Shown: positions 6,676 to 15,270 of the stretch, piece after piece
Layout: each line of letters opens with the position of its first letter
How positions within the stretch are numbered: the stretch's first letter is position 1
Assembly (NCBI GenBank): GCA_045116915.1
Contig: JBGUMQ010000008.1
Location: forward strand, 1-46,181
Source of the DNA: UBA9732 sp045116915
Lineage (GTDB): Bacteria > Spirochaetota > Spirochaetia > Sphaerochaetales > Sphaerochaetaceae
DNA length: 46,181 nt
Direction of reading: 5' to 3'
Translations under genes and position numbers: made by a program
Notes under the pieces: generated by a model
The model's database searches: none
Told to the model about the DNA's origin: nothing
Seen by the model: the letters and a program-made list of their open reading frames with translations, nothing else

Positions 6676-8450
6676 TTATCCAGCTTGAACGTGATCTTCA
6701 GCTCGTCCAACTGCTTCTGGTCGACATCGTTCGGGCAGTCGTCCATCGGGGACACCGCGAAACTGTTCTTCGGGAACGCGATGGCCTCGCGGATGGAGTT
6801 CTGCTCGCTCATGATCATGACCATGCGGTCGATGCCGGGAGCGATTCCTCCGTGTGGCGGGGGTCCGAACCTGAACGCATTGAGCAGGAAGCCGAACTTC
6901 TTCTCCGCCTCCTCATCCGAGAAGTTGCAGATGCGGAAGATCCTCTTCTGGAGCTCGACATCGTGGATCCTGATCGAACCGGATGCGCACTCGTAGCCGT
7001 TGACGACCATGTCGTAGAGGTCGCCGCGGACCTCTCCGGGATTCTCCTCCAGTGTGGGGATGAACCTTGCCTGCGGCATGCTGAACATATGGTGTGCAGC
7101 CTCCCAGTGGCCCTCATCCTCGTTGTACTCGAAAAGCGGGAAGTCGACGATCCAGCAGAACTCGAAGCCCGGCCTGATGAGACCGAGGTCCTTTCCGAGC
7201 TTGGACCTGATGGCGCCGGCCGATGCGCAGCACTTCTTCCAGGACTCCTGCGCGACCATGAAGATCACATCGCCTTCCTTCGCGCCGAGGAACGAGCAGA
7301 GCTCGGCCTCAAGACCGGTGAAGTACTTGGCGGCGCTTCCGGAAAGGGCGTTGCCGGCTCCGACCTTGAGGAACGGAACGAACCTGGCGCCGTAGACCTT
7401 GGCGGCCTCACCGACCTCGTCCAGATATTTCCTGGTGAAGTCGAATCCCTCAGTCTTGGGAGCGACGATGGCCTTCACGCTGCCCTTCGCCGCAAGAATC
7501 TCCTTGTATGCGTCGAACGAGGACTTCGCGACGATGTCGGCGATATTCTTGATCTCACATTCGAAGCGGAGGTCCGGCTTGTCGCAGCCGTAGGTGTTCA
7601 TGGCGTCGAAGTAGTCGATCCTCCTGAAGTGTGCGGGAAGCTCGTAGTTCATGACCCTCCTGAACACGTAGCCGAACAGGTTCTCCATGAGGCCCAGTAC
7701 GTCGTCGCGCTTGACGAAGCTCATCTCCAGGTCCAGCTGCGTGAACTCGAGCTGCCTGTCTCCCCTGGAGTCCTCGTCCCTGTAGCAGCGGGCGATCTGG
7801 AAGTACTTGTCGAAACCGCTGACCATGAGCAGCTGCTTGTAGAGCTGCGGGCTCTGGGGAAGGGCATAGAACTTGCCCGGATATTTCCTGGACGGAACAA
7901 GGAAGTCCCTGGCGCCCTCAGGTGTGGACCTGATGAGCGTGGGGGTCTCGATCTCATAGAAACCCTCGTCGCAGAGGAAGTCCCTGATGGCCTTGATGAA
8001 CTCGTGTCTCAGGCGGATGCGCTCCTGCATGCCGCTGCTCCTGAGGTCCAGGAACCTGTACTTGAGACGCAGGTCCTCGTTGACCACCTGGTCGCCGTCG
8101 ATCATGAACGGGAGCGTGGCGCAGCGCGAGAGGATCTCGATCTTCTGTGCCTTGACCTCTATCTCTCCGGTGGCCATGTCGGCGTTGACCATGTTCTGCG
8201 GGCGAAGCCTGACCAGACCCGTTACGGCGATGCAGTACTCCATCCTGAGTTCCGAAGCCGCCTTCTGGAGCTCAGGGCTCGCATCATCATCGACAACAAC
8301 CTGGGTGATCCCGTATCTGTCCCTGAGGTTGATGAAGTGAAGTGCTCCGTGGTTCCTGTCACGGTGTACCCATCCGTTCAAGACGACCGTCTTGCCGGCA
8401 TCGGCGGCTCTGAGCTGTCCGCATGTAACTGTACGCTGATCAAAATTCAT
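6672..8450 (-). CDS. aspS: Aspartyl-tRNA synthetase
   Basis: 592 aa, the usual bacterial length. It has an N-terminal OB-fold anticodon-binding domain (about 1-110, 'VLNGWVHRDRNHGALHFINLRDRYG') and a class II core with motif 2 'FQIARCYRDEDSRGDRQLEFTQLD'. The bacterial GAD insertion lies in the middle, and motif 3 is 'GIAPGIDRMVMIM'. It charges tRNA-Asp with aspartate. A GAGGT-like ribosome site precedes ATG 8448-8450. The promoter probably uses TAATAT at 8484-8489 on the minus strand, inside a short inverted repeat. It heads the operon with rsmI and the TrmH-like gene. Confidence 0.96.
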   Translation of the reverse strand: MNFDQRTVTCGQLRAADAGKTVVLNGWVHRDRNHGALHFINLRDRYGITQVVVDDDASPELQKAASELRMEYCIAVTGLVRLRPQNMVNADMATGEIEVKAQKIEILSRCATLPFMIDGDQVVNEDLRLKYRFLDLRSSGMQERIRLRHEFIKAIRDFLCDEGFYEIETPTLIRSTPEGARDFLVPSRKYPGKFYALPQSPQLYKQLLMVSGFDKYFQIARCYRDEDSRGDRQLEFTQLDLEMSFVKRDDVLGLMENLFGYVFRRVMNYELPAHFRRIDYFDAMNTYGCDKPDLRFECEIKNIADIVAKSSFDAYKEILAAKGSVKAIVAPKTEGFDFTRKYLDEVGEAAKVYGARFVPFLKVGAGNALSGSAAKYFTGLEAELCSFLGAKEGDVIFMVAQESWKKCCASAGAIRSKLGKDLGLIRPGFEFCWIVDFPLFEYNEDEGHWEAAHHMFSMPQARFIPTLEENPGEVRGDLYDMVVNGYECASGSIRIHDVELQKRIFRICNFSDEEAEKKFGFLLNAFRFGPPPHGGIAPGIDRMVMIMSEQNSIREAIAFPKNSFAVSPMDDCPNDVDQKQLDELKITFKLDK

Positions 8451-8484
8451 ATTCCGTACCTCGATAGTCTTTCAGTGAACTAAA

Positions 8485-8503
8485 TATTACCACTACGGTA
8501 ATA
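8485..8503. promoter_or_regulatory. Inverted repeat between divergent aspS and PHP-phosphatase genes
   Basis: TATTACC-ACTAC-GGTAATA has perfect 7-bp arms with a 5-bp centre. It covers the likely aspS -10 box (TAATAT on the minus strand) and ends just before the -35 (TGGAAC, 8505-8510) of the rightward gene. It could be a shared operator; no regulator is implied by the neighbours. Confidence 0.4.
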
Positions 8504-8504
8504 C

Positions 8505-8533
8505 TGGAACAAGTCCCCGCCGGAAGATACAAT
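8505..8533 (+). promoter_or_regulatory. Promoter giving a leaderless mRNA for the PHP phosphatase
   Basis: TGGAAC, 17 bp, then TACAAT at 8528-8533. Six bases separate the -10 from ATG 8540, so transcription should start at or next to the A of the start codon. No Shine-Dalgarno sequence is present. Confidence 0.65.
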
Positions 8534-8539
8534 GGGGCC

Positions 8540-9361
8540 ATGACCACGATATCCAATCTCCACACCCACAGCAGGTACTGCGACGGCAGGAACACAATAG
8601 ACGAGATGATTCAGGCCGCCATCGGCGCGGGCTTCATCTCCATAGGATTCTCGGGCCATTGCCACACCGGCTTTCCCGACGACGACTGCCAGATCACCGA
8701 CGTGGACGGCTACTTCGACGAGCTGGAGAGGGAGAAGCGCAAATACGCCGGGACCATCACCGTCTTCAAGGGTCTGGAGCTGGAATCCCGTGTCAGCGGA
8801 ATGGGAAGACCGGTCATAGATCCGCGTTGCGACTACACCATAGGATCGGACCATCTCTTCTGGACAAAGGAAGGCCCGTACTCTGTGGACTACACCCCGG
8901 AAGAATGGAACAGTGCCCTGAAAATCACAGGTTCCATCGAAAAACTCATGGAATGTTACTATGAGGAGCTCGTTTCATTCGCGGAGGAAGTCCCGTTCGA
9001 CATCATCGGGCACGTAGACCTGTACACGAAATTCAACGAAGGCGGCAGGCTTTTCGACGAGAACACCCCCAGATACAGGGACCTTGCGCTACACTACATA
9101 GACCGTCTGGCCAGGACCGGGAAGATCTTCGAGGTCAACACCGGAGCCATCGGAAAGGGCTACCGGGACACGCCCTATCCTTCCCCGTTCATCCTCAGGA
9201 GGCTGCATGAGCTCAAGGCCCCCGTCATCATCTCTTCCGACTCCCACAGCGTCGGGACGATATGCTGCCATTTCGACGAGGCCGAAAAGCTGCTGCGCGA
9301 CATCGGGTTCACCGAACAGATGAGGCTCACTGAGGACGGATTCGTCAGCGTACCGCTCTGA
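8540..9361 (+). CDS. PHP-domain phosphatase, histidinol-phosphatase (HisJ/HisK) type
   Basis: 273 aa. The metal-binding motifs of the PHP fold occur in order: 'NLHTHSRYCDG' at the N-terminus, 'GFSGHC', 'GSDHLFW', 'IIGHVDLYTKF' and 'ISSDSH'. In HisJ-type enzymes these bind three metal ions and dephosphorylate L-histidinol phosphate, the penultimate step of histidine synthesis. No other his genes are nearby, so a different phosphoester substrate is possible. The length fits HisK/HisJ (260-280 aa). It is predicted to be translated from a leaderless transcript. Confidence 0.82.
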   Translation: MTTISNLHTHSRYCDGRNTIDEMIQAAIGAGFISIGFSGHCHTGFPDDDCQITDVDGYFDELEREKRKYAGTITVFKGLELESRVSGMGRPVIDPRCDYTIGSDHLFWTKEGPYSVDYTPEEWNSALKITGSIEKLMECYYEELVSFAEEVPFDIIGHVDLYTKFNEGGRLFDENTPRYRDLALHYIDRLARTGKIFEVNTGAIGKGYRDTPYPSPFILRRLHELKAPVIISSDSHSVGTICCHFDEAEKLLRDIGFTEQMRLTEDGFVSVPL

Positions 9362-9425
9362 CATCCCGCACGCGGACAGTCCCGCACGCGAACCCTCTTT
9401 TCTCTTTACCTCATATCATGTCCAC

Positions 9426-9434
9426 TGCTACAAT
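9426..9434 (+). promoter_or_regulatory. Extended -10 promoter giving a leaderless mRNA
   Basis: TGcTACAAT ends 6 nt before ATG 9441. TTTACC at 9405-9410 is a plausible -35 with an 18-bp spacer. No ribosome-binding sequence can fit. Confidence 0.65.
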
Positions 9435-9440
9435 TGTGTC

Positions 9441-9977
9441 ATGAGCACCAGAAGAACAAGGATCAGGGCATTCGATACTTTCGGGAAAGCGCTTGGCCTG
9501 CTTGAAACGCAGGACAGCGTACTCTACACGTGGCCGAGGAACAGGATCGCGCTCTCACATGCGCTTGCCGACCATATCAGGGACCTGCTGTCGGAGTCCG
9601 GCGGCAACCTTTCGGTCGACCTGTGTCCCGTGTTCTCCAGATCCGCCAAGGCCCTGAACCCCGACATCCTGGTGCATGACCGCACGCCGGGCCATCAGGT
9701 GCTTGCCGTCATATGCAGGAACGAATACCTGACGGAAAGCGAGCAGGACGAGCTCATCAGGTTCAGACGTGAGAGCAGATGCGAGCTGGTGCTGGCCCTC
9801 TCCTTCATGACGCAGAAGAACTACATGCTCATCTACGTGGCCAACGAGGACAGGATCCAGTACTACCATTTCGACCGCAACTCGCTCACGATGGAGCCCG
9901 TCAGGATGAGGAACCTGGGCGATGTCCCGGAAAGCGACGGCCAGCTCACGCTGGACAGGATACTGAAAAAACACTAG
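9441..9977 (+). CDS. Uncharacterised protein, possible nuclease-like fold
   Basis: 178 aa, soluble, with no signal peptide or membrane segment. I do not recognise a named family. Residues 55-110 include 'SVDLCPVFSRSAKALNPDILVHDR', then 'QVLAVICRNEYLTESEQDELIRFR'. This pattern (buried strand with Asp, next strand ending in a charged pair, then a helix) is reminiscent of PD-(D/E)XK nuclease-like proteins. However, the canonical E-x-K is not intact (VICR), so catalysis is doubtful. It is followed after 8 nt by a DUF6062-like gene and is probably co-transcribed from the leaderless promoter at 9426-9434. The reading frame is confidently real; the function is unknown. Confidence 0.7.
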   Translation: MSTRRTRIRAFDTFGKALGLLETQDSVLYTWPRNRIALSHALADHIRDLLSESGGNLSVDLCPVFSRSAKALNPDILVHDRTPGHQVLAVICRNEYLTESEQDELIRFRRESRCELVLALSFMTQKNYMLIYVANEDRIQYYHFDRNSLTMEPVRMRNLGDVPESDGQLTLDRILKKH

Positions 9978-9985
9978 AGGCTGTC

Positions 9986-10705
9986 ATGGCGAACAAATAC
10001 CAGTTGGAGACGATCCCCGTCTGGGACGGGATAAGAAGCGGCAGCGAATGCTTCATCTGCGACCTGATGAAGCAGGCGGAAAACGACAACCTGGAGTTCT
10101 TCCTGGGCTCCTCCGTCATGAACCCGGAGACCCGCGTGAGGGTCAATGCAACGGGGTTCTGCACGGAACACACGGCGATGCTGGTGGAATCGGGACATCC
10201 GAACTCCATGGCCGTCATGTGGGAGACACATCTGGAAAGGACCAGGGACGAGCTCAAAAAGGTGTTCAGGGAGCTCGAGTCACCCCGCAACCTGAAGAAG
10301 ACCATAGCCGGCCTCAACGGCATCCTGGGTCAGCGCGAGCACGGTTGCCTGATCTGCCAGCGCATGAGGGACCGTCTGGACCGCTACTGTTTCACCATCC
10401 CCTACCTCTGGGGCCAGGATCCCGAGTTCCGCAAGGCGTTCGAACAGAGCAAGGGCTTCTGCCTGCACCACATGTCGCACATCCTGCGCATGTCCATGGA
10501 TGCCCTTGATTCCAAGCAGCAGAAGGAATTCGCGCAGAGCATGGCCGCCCTGCAGCAGCGAAACCTGCAGAAGAACGCGGACGATCTGGTGTACATGATC
10601 GAGCACTACAAGAGCGAGAACCGGGACAAGCCCTGGAACGGGTGCGAGGACGCGCAGGTGCGTGCCGTCTACAGGGAGATCGGCAAGGGTCGCTGCCGGG
10701 TCTGA
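9986..10705 (+). CDS. DUF6062-like protein with duplicated Cys/His zinc-ribbon motifs
   Basis: 239 aa. Two similar halves each carry a C-x2-C followed later by F-C-x2-H. The first is 'ECFICDLM' near residue 23 with 'GFCTEH' near 54; the second is 'GCLICQRM' near 117 with 'GFCLHH' near 157. This arrangement resembles the uncharacterised DUF6062 family and suggests two structural zinc sites in a helical protein. The remaining sequence is rich in amphipathic helices. It starts at ATG 9986, 8 nt after the preceding stop, with a weak AGAGG ribosome site. It converges on the histidine phosphatase gene with an 8-nt gap. The family name is from memory and the biochemical role is unknown. Confidence 0.75.
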   Translation: MANKYQLETIPVWDGIRSGSECFICDLMKQAENDNLEFFLGSSVMNPETRVRVNATGFCTEHTAMLVESGHPNSMAVMWETHLERTRDELKKVFRELESPRNLKKTIAGLNGILGQREHGCLICQRMRDRLDRYCFTIPYLWGQDPEFRKAFEQSKGFCLHHMSHILRMSMDALDSKQQKEFAQSMAALQQRNLQKNADDLVYMIEHYKSENRDKPWNGCEDAQVRAVYREIGKGRCRV

Positions 10706-10713
10706 ATCAGGGC

Positions 10714-11442
10714 TCAGTGCCTCTCATCGGAATTGGAATAGGTCTCGCAGAACCTCCCCGCGAACGACGGGGCCTCCCCTCCTGCGTACAGGTGGTCGAC
10801 GGATCCGTATGACAGGACCCTGAATGAGGCAATGCCCCGAACCCTTTCCTCCGTGGCTATCGTGGTCACGCCCGTCGGAGCGGGGGAAAAGCCCTGGAGC
10901 ATCACAAGAGGCGCCACTCCGAGAAGATGCGAGACGAAGACCGCCTGCACTCCCAGATGGCAGAAAAGCACGATGGTGTCGTTGTTTGGAGCCACCGCCC
11001 TGTATAGGGAGCCGTCCCTGACATAACCGTGCCGTGCCATAAGGGCATCGAAGCCCGATACCACATAGCGGTACTCGTCCACCACATTCGTTCCGCGGAG
11101 CTCGGGGGCTTCGGTCCACTTGTCCTTGTCGAAGAGGATCCCACGCCCGACAAGGTCCTGCGGGCGCCAGTCCCAGAAGATGCTTTCCTGTCCGGGACGA
11201 TCGGGTTTCTCGCACCGACCCTGGAATTCCCGGAGCCAGTCCAGGACCTCGGCTTCCCTGCCCATCCTCTCCAGCGTGTACGATGCCGTGCGCCTGGCCC
11301 TTCCGAGCGGAGAGCAGTAGAACACCTTGACATCCAGTTTGCACAGCATATCCGCCAGAAGGGAGGCCTCGCGGTCTCCCTTCTCCGTCAGTGAGTCGTG
11401 CTCGTAATCGGGCTCGCCATGTCTGACAATCAACAGTTTCAA
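10714..11442 (-). CDS. Histidine phosphatase superfamily (phosphoglycerate mutase-like) protein
   Basis: 242 aa. The catalytic 'LLIVRHGEPDYEHDSLTEKG' begins a few residues from the N-terminus. It is followed by 'YCSPLGRARRTASYTLE' (phosphate-pocket Arg) and 'LFCHLGVQAVFVSHLL' (second catalytic His). The family transfers phosphate onto the RHG histidine, and substrates range from sugar phosphates to nucleotides. An inserted segment around residues 75-130 is larger than in cobalamin phosphatase CobC. I place the start at TTG 11440-11442 because a clear GGAGG lies 8 nt upstream. The in-frame ATG farther out would translate a Cys-rich leader with no ribosome site. Confidence 0.82.
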   Translation of the reverse strand: MKLLIVRHGEPDYEHDSLTEKGDREASLLADMLCKLDVKVFYCSPLGRARRTASYTLERMGREAEVLDWLREFQGRCEKPDRPGQESIFWDWRPQDLVGRGILFDKDKWTEAPELRGTNVVDEYRYVVSGFDALMARHGYVRDGSLYRAVAPNNDTIVLFCHLGVQAVFVSHLLGVAPLVMLQGFSPAPTGVTTIATEERVRGIASFRVLSYGSVDHLYAGGEAPSFAGRFCETYSNSDERH

Positions 11443-11517
11443 AACTCGACCTCCGTTGCATCCGCAGGTGCAGATGTGACAGACACCATTATACATTCGA
11501 TTCCGCGACAGGAAAAA

Positions 11518-11552
11518 AGAAAAACCGGGAACATGCATTCCCGGTTTTTTCG
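11518..11552. terminator. Bidirectional intrinsic terminator, copy A of a repeated hairpin
   Basis: AACCGGGAA-CATGCA-TTCCCGGTT is flanked by A and T runs, so it can work on either strand. It follows the leftward transketolase genes. The identical hairpin occurs in opposite orientation at 17065-17096. Confidence 0.88.
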
Positions 11553-11568
11553 TGTCTTGGAACGTGGC

Positions 11569-12513
11569 TCAGCGTCTTGCAAGAGCCTCGGCCTTGGCCG
11601 CGATGTCCTCGGCGAAAAGGCCGAACACCTTCATCAGGTAGTCGAGCTTTCCGACCTCGCCGAACTTCTCGCCGATGCAGACGAAATCCATCTTCACGGG
11701 ACAGGTCTTCGCCAGATGTGCGGCGACCGCCTCTCCGAGTCCGCCGGCATAGCGGGAGTTCTCGCAGACCAGGACACGGCCTGTCTCCCTTGCCACCTTC
11801 TCAAGCAGGTCTGTGTCCAGCGGTTTGACCGTGTGGATGTCCACCAACGTGGCCTTTATGCCCTTCTGCGCGAGCAGTCCGACAGCTTTCTCGGCCTCGT
11901 TCACGATGACCTCGTCAGAGGCCACGATTGCAATGTCCTTGCCGTCAGCCAGGATGTTGCCCTTGCCGAGCTTCACCTGACCCGGTGCATAGCGGTGCGT
12001 GCCGCCCTTGCGGCGCATCCTGGTATATGAGGACCTTCCGGACTCGAAGGCCTGCACCGTGAGGTCGTAGGCGCTCTGGGTGTCGGACGGATCGAGGATG
12101 ATCAGATCCGGGATGAGCCTCATCAATCCGACATCCTCGAACGGCATGTGCGTGCCGCCGTTGGTCTGTGCGGTGACGCCGGGATCGGTTCCGATCAGGT
12201 GCACGCGCTGTCCCGCATAGTTCACGGAGAGGAAGAACTGGTCGTATGTGCGTCTCGATGCGAAGCATCCGAACGAATGGGCGTACGGGACGAATCCCAT
12301 GGATGAAAGACCTGCGGCCACACCGACCATGTTGGCCTCGGCGATTCCGCAGTTGAAGAACCTTGTCGGGAATTCCTTGGCGAACACCGGGCTGTTGAGG
12401 CAGCTGGCCAGGTCGGAATCCAGGACGACGACCTCCGGGTGCTCCTTGGCAAGGTCGATGATTGCAGCCATGAGGGCATCTCTCATGTCTTTGATGTCAG
12501 ATGTGTCTCTCAT
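11569..12513 (-). CDS. Transketolase, C-terminal subunit
   Basis: 314 aa. It carries the pyrimidine-binding and C-terminal domains of transketolase: 'NCGIAEANMVGVAAGLSSMGFVPYAHSFGCF', then a 'GTDPGVTAQTNGGTHMPFEDVGLMR' loop, then 'DIHTVKPLDTDLLEKVARETGRVLVCENS'. Together with the N-terminal subunit upstream it forms the TPP enzyme that moves two-carbon units in the pentose phosphate pathway. Split transketolases of this size pair (about 280 plus 310 aa) are common in Firmicutes, Thermotogae and spirochaetes. Its ATG overlaps the upstream stop as ATGA, implying coupled synthesis of equal amounts. A bidirectional terminator follows. Confidence 0.92.
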   Translation of the reverse strand: MRDTSDIKDMRDALMAAIIDLAKEHPEVVVLDSDLASCLNSPVFAKEFPTRFFNCGIAEANMVGVAAGLSSMGFVPYAHSFGCFASRRTYDQFFLSVNYAGQRVHLIGTDPGVTAQTNGGTHMPFEDVGLMRLIPDLIILDPSDTQSAYDLTVQAFESGRSSYTRMRRKGGTHRYAPGQVKLGKGNILADGKDIAIVASDEVIVNEAEKAVGLLAQKGIKATLVDIHTVKPLDTDLLEKVARETGRVLVCENSRYAGGLGEAVAAHLAKTCPVKMDFVCIGEKFGEVGKLDYLMKVFGLFAEDIAAKAEALARR

Positions 12514-13343
12514 TTTGCACCTCCGTTCAGGACGCTGATGGCGTATTCCTCGTTCTCATGGCTTATGGGCATGCTGTGGTTCGCCTTGACTCCCTCGCCG
12601 GGGGCGTAGCCCTTGCTCTTGACGGTATCCATGATGATCATGCTGGGGCGGCACTTGACGGCCTTGGCGTTCTCGATCGCCTCTGACAACTGGTCGAAGT
12701 CATGGCCGTTTATCCTCTGGACATGCCAGCCGAAACCGAGCCAGCGGGTATCCAGGTTGTCCATGTTGATGATCTCGGACGTGAAACCGTCGAGCTGCTT
12801 GCGGTTGAAATCCGTGAAGACGATCAGGTTGCCGAGCTTCTGGGACGATGCGAACTCCGCAGCCTCCCAGATCTGGCCTTCCTGGCTCTCGCCGTCGCCG
12901 ATGATCGCATATGTGTACGAGGTCTCTCCCTTGAGCTTCTGTCCCAGGGCGATTCCGACAGCGGCGCTGATGCCCTGTCCGAGCGATCCTGTGGTGAAAT
13001 CCACGCCGGGGGTCTTGCGCATGTCGCAGTGGCTGGGGAGGTTCGTTCCGCCCACGTTGAGCGTCATGAGCCAGTCCTTGGGGAAATAGCCCTTGTCGGC
13101 CAGAACCGCATAGACGGCAGGACCTGCGTGGCCTTTGGAGCACACGAACCTGTCGCGTCCCTCCATCCTGGGGTTGGAGGGGTCGATATTCATTTCGTGA
13201 TAATAGAGATACGTGAGTACCTCGACAATGGACATGGATCCTCCGATATGTCCGTTGCCGAGATGGGCGATCTCGCGGATTGTTGAAATCCTGATGTCCT
13301 TGGCTTTCGCGGCCAGGGACTCGATGATCTGTTTGTCGAGCAT
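12510..13343 (-). CDS. Transketolase, N-terminal (TPP-binding) subunit
   Basis: 277 aa. Motifs include 'GNGHIGGSMSIVEVLTYLYY' near the start, 'TGSLGQGISAAVGIALGQKL', and the TPP/Mg site 'GDGESQEGQIWEAAEFA' ending with the N(K/R)xxxD region 'FTDFNRKQLDG'. This subunit binds the diphosphate end of thiamine diphosphate. The start ATG 13341-13343 has GAGGA upstream. An extended -10 (TGaTATTAT on the minus strand near 13376-13384) lies close by. The gene is divergent from proS across a 122-bp gap that holds both promoters. Confidence 0.92.
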   Translation of the reverse strand: MLDKQIIESLAAKAKDIRISTIREIAHLGNGHIGGSMSIVEVLTYLYYHEMNIDPSNPRMEGRDRFVCSKGHAGPAVYAVLADKGYFPKDWLMTLNVGGTNLPSHCDMRKTPGVDFTTGSLGQGISAAVGIALGQKLKGETSYTYAIIGDGESQEGQIWEAAEFASSQKLGNLIVFTDFNRKQLDGFTSEIINMDNLDTRWLGFGWHVQRINGHDFDQLSEAIENAKAVKCRPSMIIMDTVKSKGYAPGEGVKANHSMPISHENEEYAISVLNGGAK

Positions 13344-13392
13344 TGGTGTTCCTCGCTTTTCTTTGATTGCTTCATAATATCACCCGCATCAA

Positions 13393-13421
13393 TTGTACTG
13401 CAACAGACAAAACAATATAAT
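13393..13421 (+). promoter_or_regulatory. Sigma70-type promoter of proS
   Basis: TTGTAC, 17 bp, TATAAT. The predicted 5' leader is about 38 nt and contains an AGGAG ribosome site before ATG 13466. No T-box or other tRNA-sensing leader fits in this length. Confidence 0.75.
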
Positions 13422-13465
13422 CAAGGCGCTGGACTCAGCGACAAGTATGATTCAGGAGTGATTAC

Positions 13466-15196
13466 ATGAGACAGAGCAGACTGTTTTCAAAGACCCTCAG
13501 GGAAGCCCCCAACGGAGCCGACTGCAAGGGATACGAGTACCTTCTCAGGGCCGGTTACATAGACCAGCTGGCAGCCGGGATATTCTCCCTCCTTCCCCTC
13601 GGATTCAGGTCCATCCGCAAGATATCCGCCATCGTCAGGGAAGAGATGGATGCCCTCGGGGCACAGGAGCTCCTCATGCCGGTCGTGAACCCGGGCGACC
13701 TCTGGAAGGAAACGGGACGCTTCTACAGCATCGACAGGGAGATGAGCCGCTTCAAGGACCGCAACGACAGGGACATGGTCCTTGCCATGACGCACGAGGA
13801 GTGCGCCACGGATCTCGGAAGGAACATCATCGACTCATACAAGAGACTCCCGCTTCTCGTGTACCAGCTCCAGACCAAATGGCGCGACGACCCCAGGCCC
13901 AGGGCCGGCCTGATCCGCGTGCGTGAGTTCACGATGAAGGACAGCTACAGCTTCGACAAGGACCAGGAAGGCCTGGAGAAGGTCTACAAGGCCCATTACG
14001 ATGCCTACTTCCGCATCTTCAGACGCTGCGGACTGCCTGTCATCGCGGTAGGATCGGACAGCGGCATGATGGGCGGCAAGGTCGCCCACGAGTACATGTA
14101 CCTTTCCCCGATCGGAGAGGATACGATCATCACATGCCCGCACTGCGGCTACACCGCCAACCGCCAGGTCGCAAGATTCCGCAAGGAATACTTCGCCGAG
14201 GATCCGAAGGCCAGGGAAATGGTCGCCACCCCGGGAACCAAGACCATCGAGGAGCTGTGCTCGCTTCTGGACATTCCGGCGCGCAAGACGGCCAAGGCCC
14301 TGTTCATGATGGGTACGTTCATCAACGACCAGAACGGGGAGGAAGAGGAAAGGCTCGTCGTGGGACTGGTGCGCGGAGACATGGACATCGAGGAGAACAA
14401 GCTCCAGAACGCCGCCAAGGCCAATAGCCTGAGACCTGCACATGATGAGGAAATCCTGGCCGCCGGAATGGTTCCGGGATACGGTTCTCCCATCGGATGC
14501 AAGGCCGGCACGATCGTGATCGTCGACGACTCGGTCGTGAAATCCAACAACCTCGTCGCCGGTGCGAACAAGGAAGGCTTCCACTTCCTGAACACGAACT
14601 TCGGAACCGACTACAACGGAACTGTCGCCGACATCGCCAGCGCGGCCGACGGATACATCTGTCCCGAATGCGGAAAGCCGCTTTCGGCATCCAAGGGCGT
14701 CGAGGTCGGGAACATCTTCCAGCTCGGCACAAGATACTCCGAGGCCATGGGCTGCTACTACCAGGACGAGAACGGACAGCGCAAGCCCGTCATCATGGGA
14801 AGCTACGGAATCGGAATCGGAAGGCTCCTTGCCTGCCTGTGCGAGGAATACAACGATGACAACGGACTCAAGCTTCCGATCGCCGTGGCTCCGTACCAGG
14901 TGCACTTCATCAGTCTGATCAAGGACGAGGAAGTCTCCGAGAAGATCTACAGCGAGCTCGAGGCCGCCGGCATAGAGGTCCTCTACGACGACCGCAAGGA
15001 ATCGGCGGGCGTCAAGTTCGCGGATGCCGACCTGATCGGAATCCCCGTGAGGATCACGCTGGGCAACAGGAGCTTCAAGGAAGGAAAGTGCGAGGTCAAG
15101 GTCAGGGGCAAGGACGACGAGGTCCTGAGCCTGGACCTGGACAACATCGCCGATGAGGTGAAGACCCTCATTGCAAAGCTCGGTCAGAGGGTATGA
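13466..15196 (+). CDS. proS: Prolyl-tRNA synthetase (long bacterial type)
   Basis: 576 aa. It has the class II catalytic core with 'DQLAAGIFSLLPLGFRSIRKISAIVREEMDALGAQELLMPVV' as motif 1, and motif 2 'YQLQTKWRDDPRPRAGLIRVREFTMKDSYSFD'. An editing insertion of about 160 residues (YbaK-like, about 225-390) lies between motifs 2 and 3. Motif 3 is 'GSYGIGIGRLLACLCEEY', followed by the anticodon-binding domain. The insertion hydrolyses mis-charged Ala-tRNA-Pro. CPHC and CPEC pairs flank the insertion and may bind zinc, a feature seen in a subset of bacterial ProRS. The length is typical (about 570 aa). Confidence 0.96.
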   Translation: MRQSRLFSKTLREAPNGADCKGYEYLLRAGYIDQLAAGIFSLLPLGFRSIRKISAIVREEMDALGAQELLMPVVNPGDLWKETGRFYSIDREMSRFKDRNDRDMVLAMTHEECATDLGRNIIDSYKRLPLLVYQLQTKWRDDPRPRAGLIRVREFTMKDSYSFDKDQEGLEKVYKAHYDAYFRIFRRCGLPVIAVGSDSGMMGGKVAHEYMYLSPIGEDTIITCPHCGYTANRQVARFRKEYFAEDPKAREMVATPGTKTIEELCSLLDIPARKTAKALFMMGTFINDQNGEEEERLVVGLVRGDMDIEENKLQNAAKANSLRPAHDEEILAAGMVPGYGSPIGCKAGTIVIVDDSVVKSNNLVAGANKEGFHFLNTNFGTDYNGTVADIASAADGYICPECGKPLSASKGVEVGNIFQLGTRYSEAMGCYYQDENGQRKPVIMGSYGIGIGRLLACLCEEYNDDNGLKLPIAVAPYQVHFISLIKDEEVSEKIYSELEAAGIEVLYDDRKESAGVKFADADLIGIPVRITLGNRSFKEGKCEVKVRGKDDEVLSLDLDNIADEVKTLIAKLGQRV

Positions 15197-15219
15197 TCAG
15201 CGGGCTTTGATGAAATAAA

Positions 15220-15255
15220 GGGGCTGCCGGTGAGAACCTGCAGCCCCGTTTCTTT
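15220..15255. terminator. Intrinsic terminator between convergent proS and add
   Basis: GGGGCTGC (15220-15227) pairs with GCAGCCCC (15240-15247), followed by GTTTCTTT on the plus strand. The opposite side is moderately A-rich, so it may also serve add. Confidence 0.85.
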
Positions 15256-15270
15256 ATAAGAGCACATCCG

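Noticed and set aside
6648..8483. A 611-codon frame on the plus strand opposite aspS
   Set aside because: Its translation is a repetitive Glu/Leu/Val shadow; aspS on the other strand is certain.
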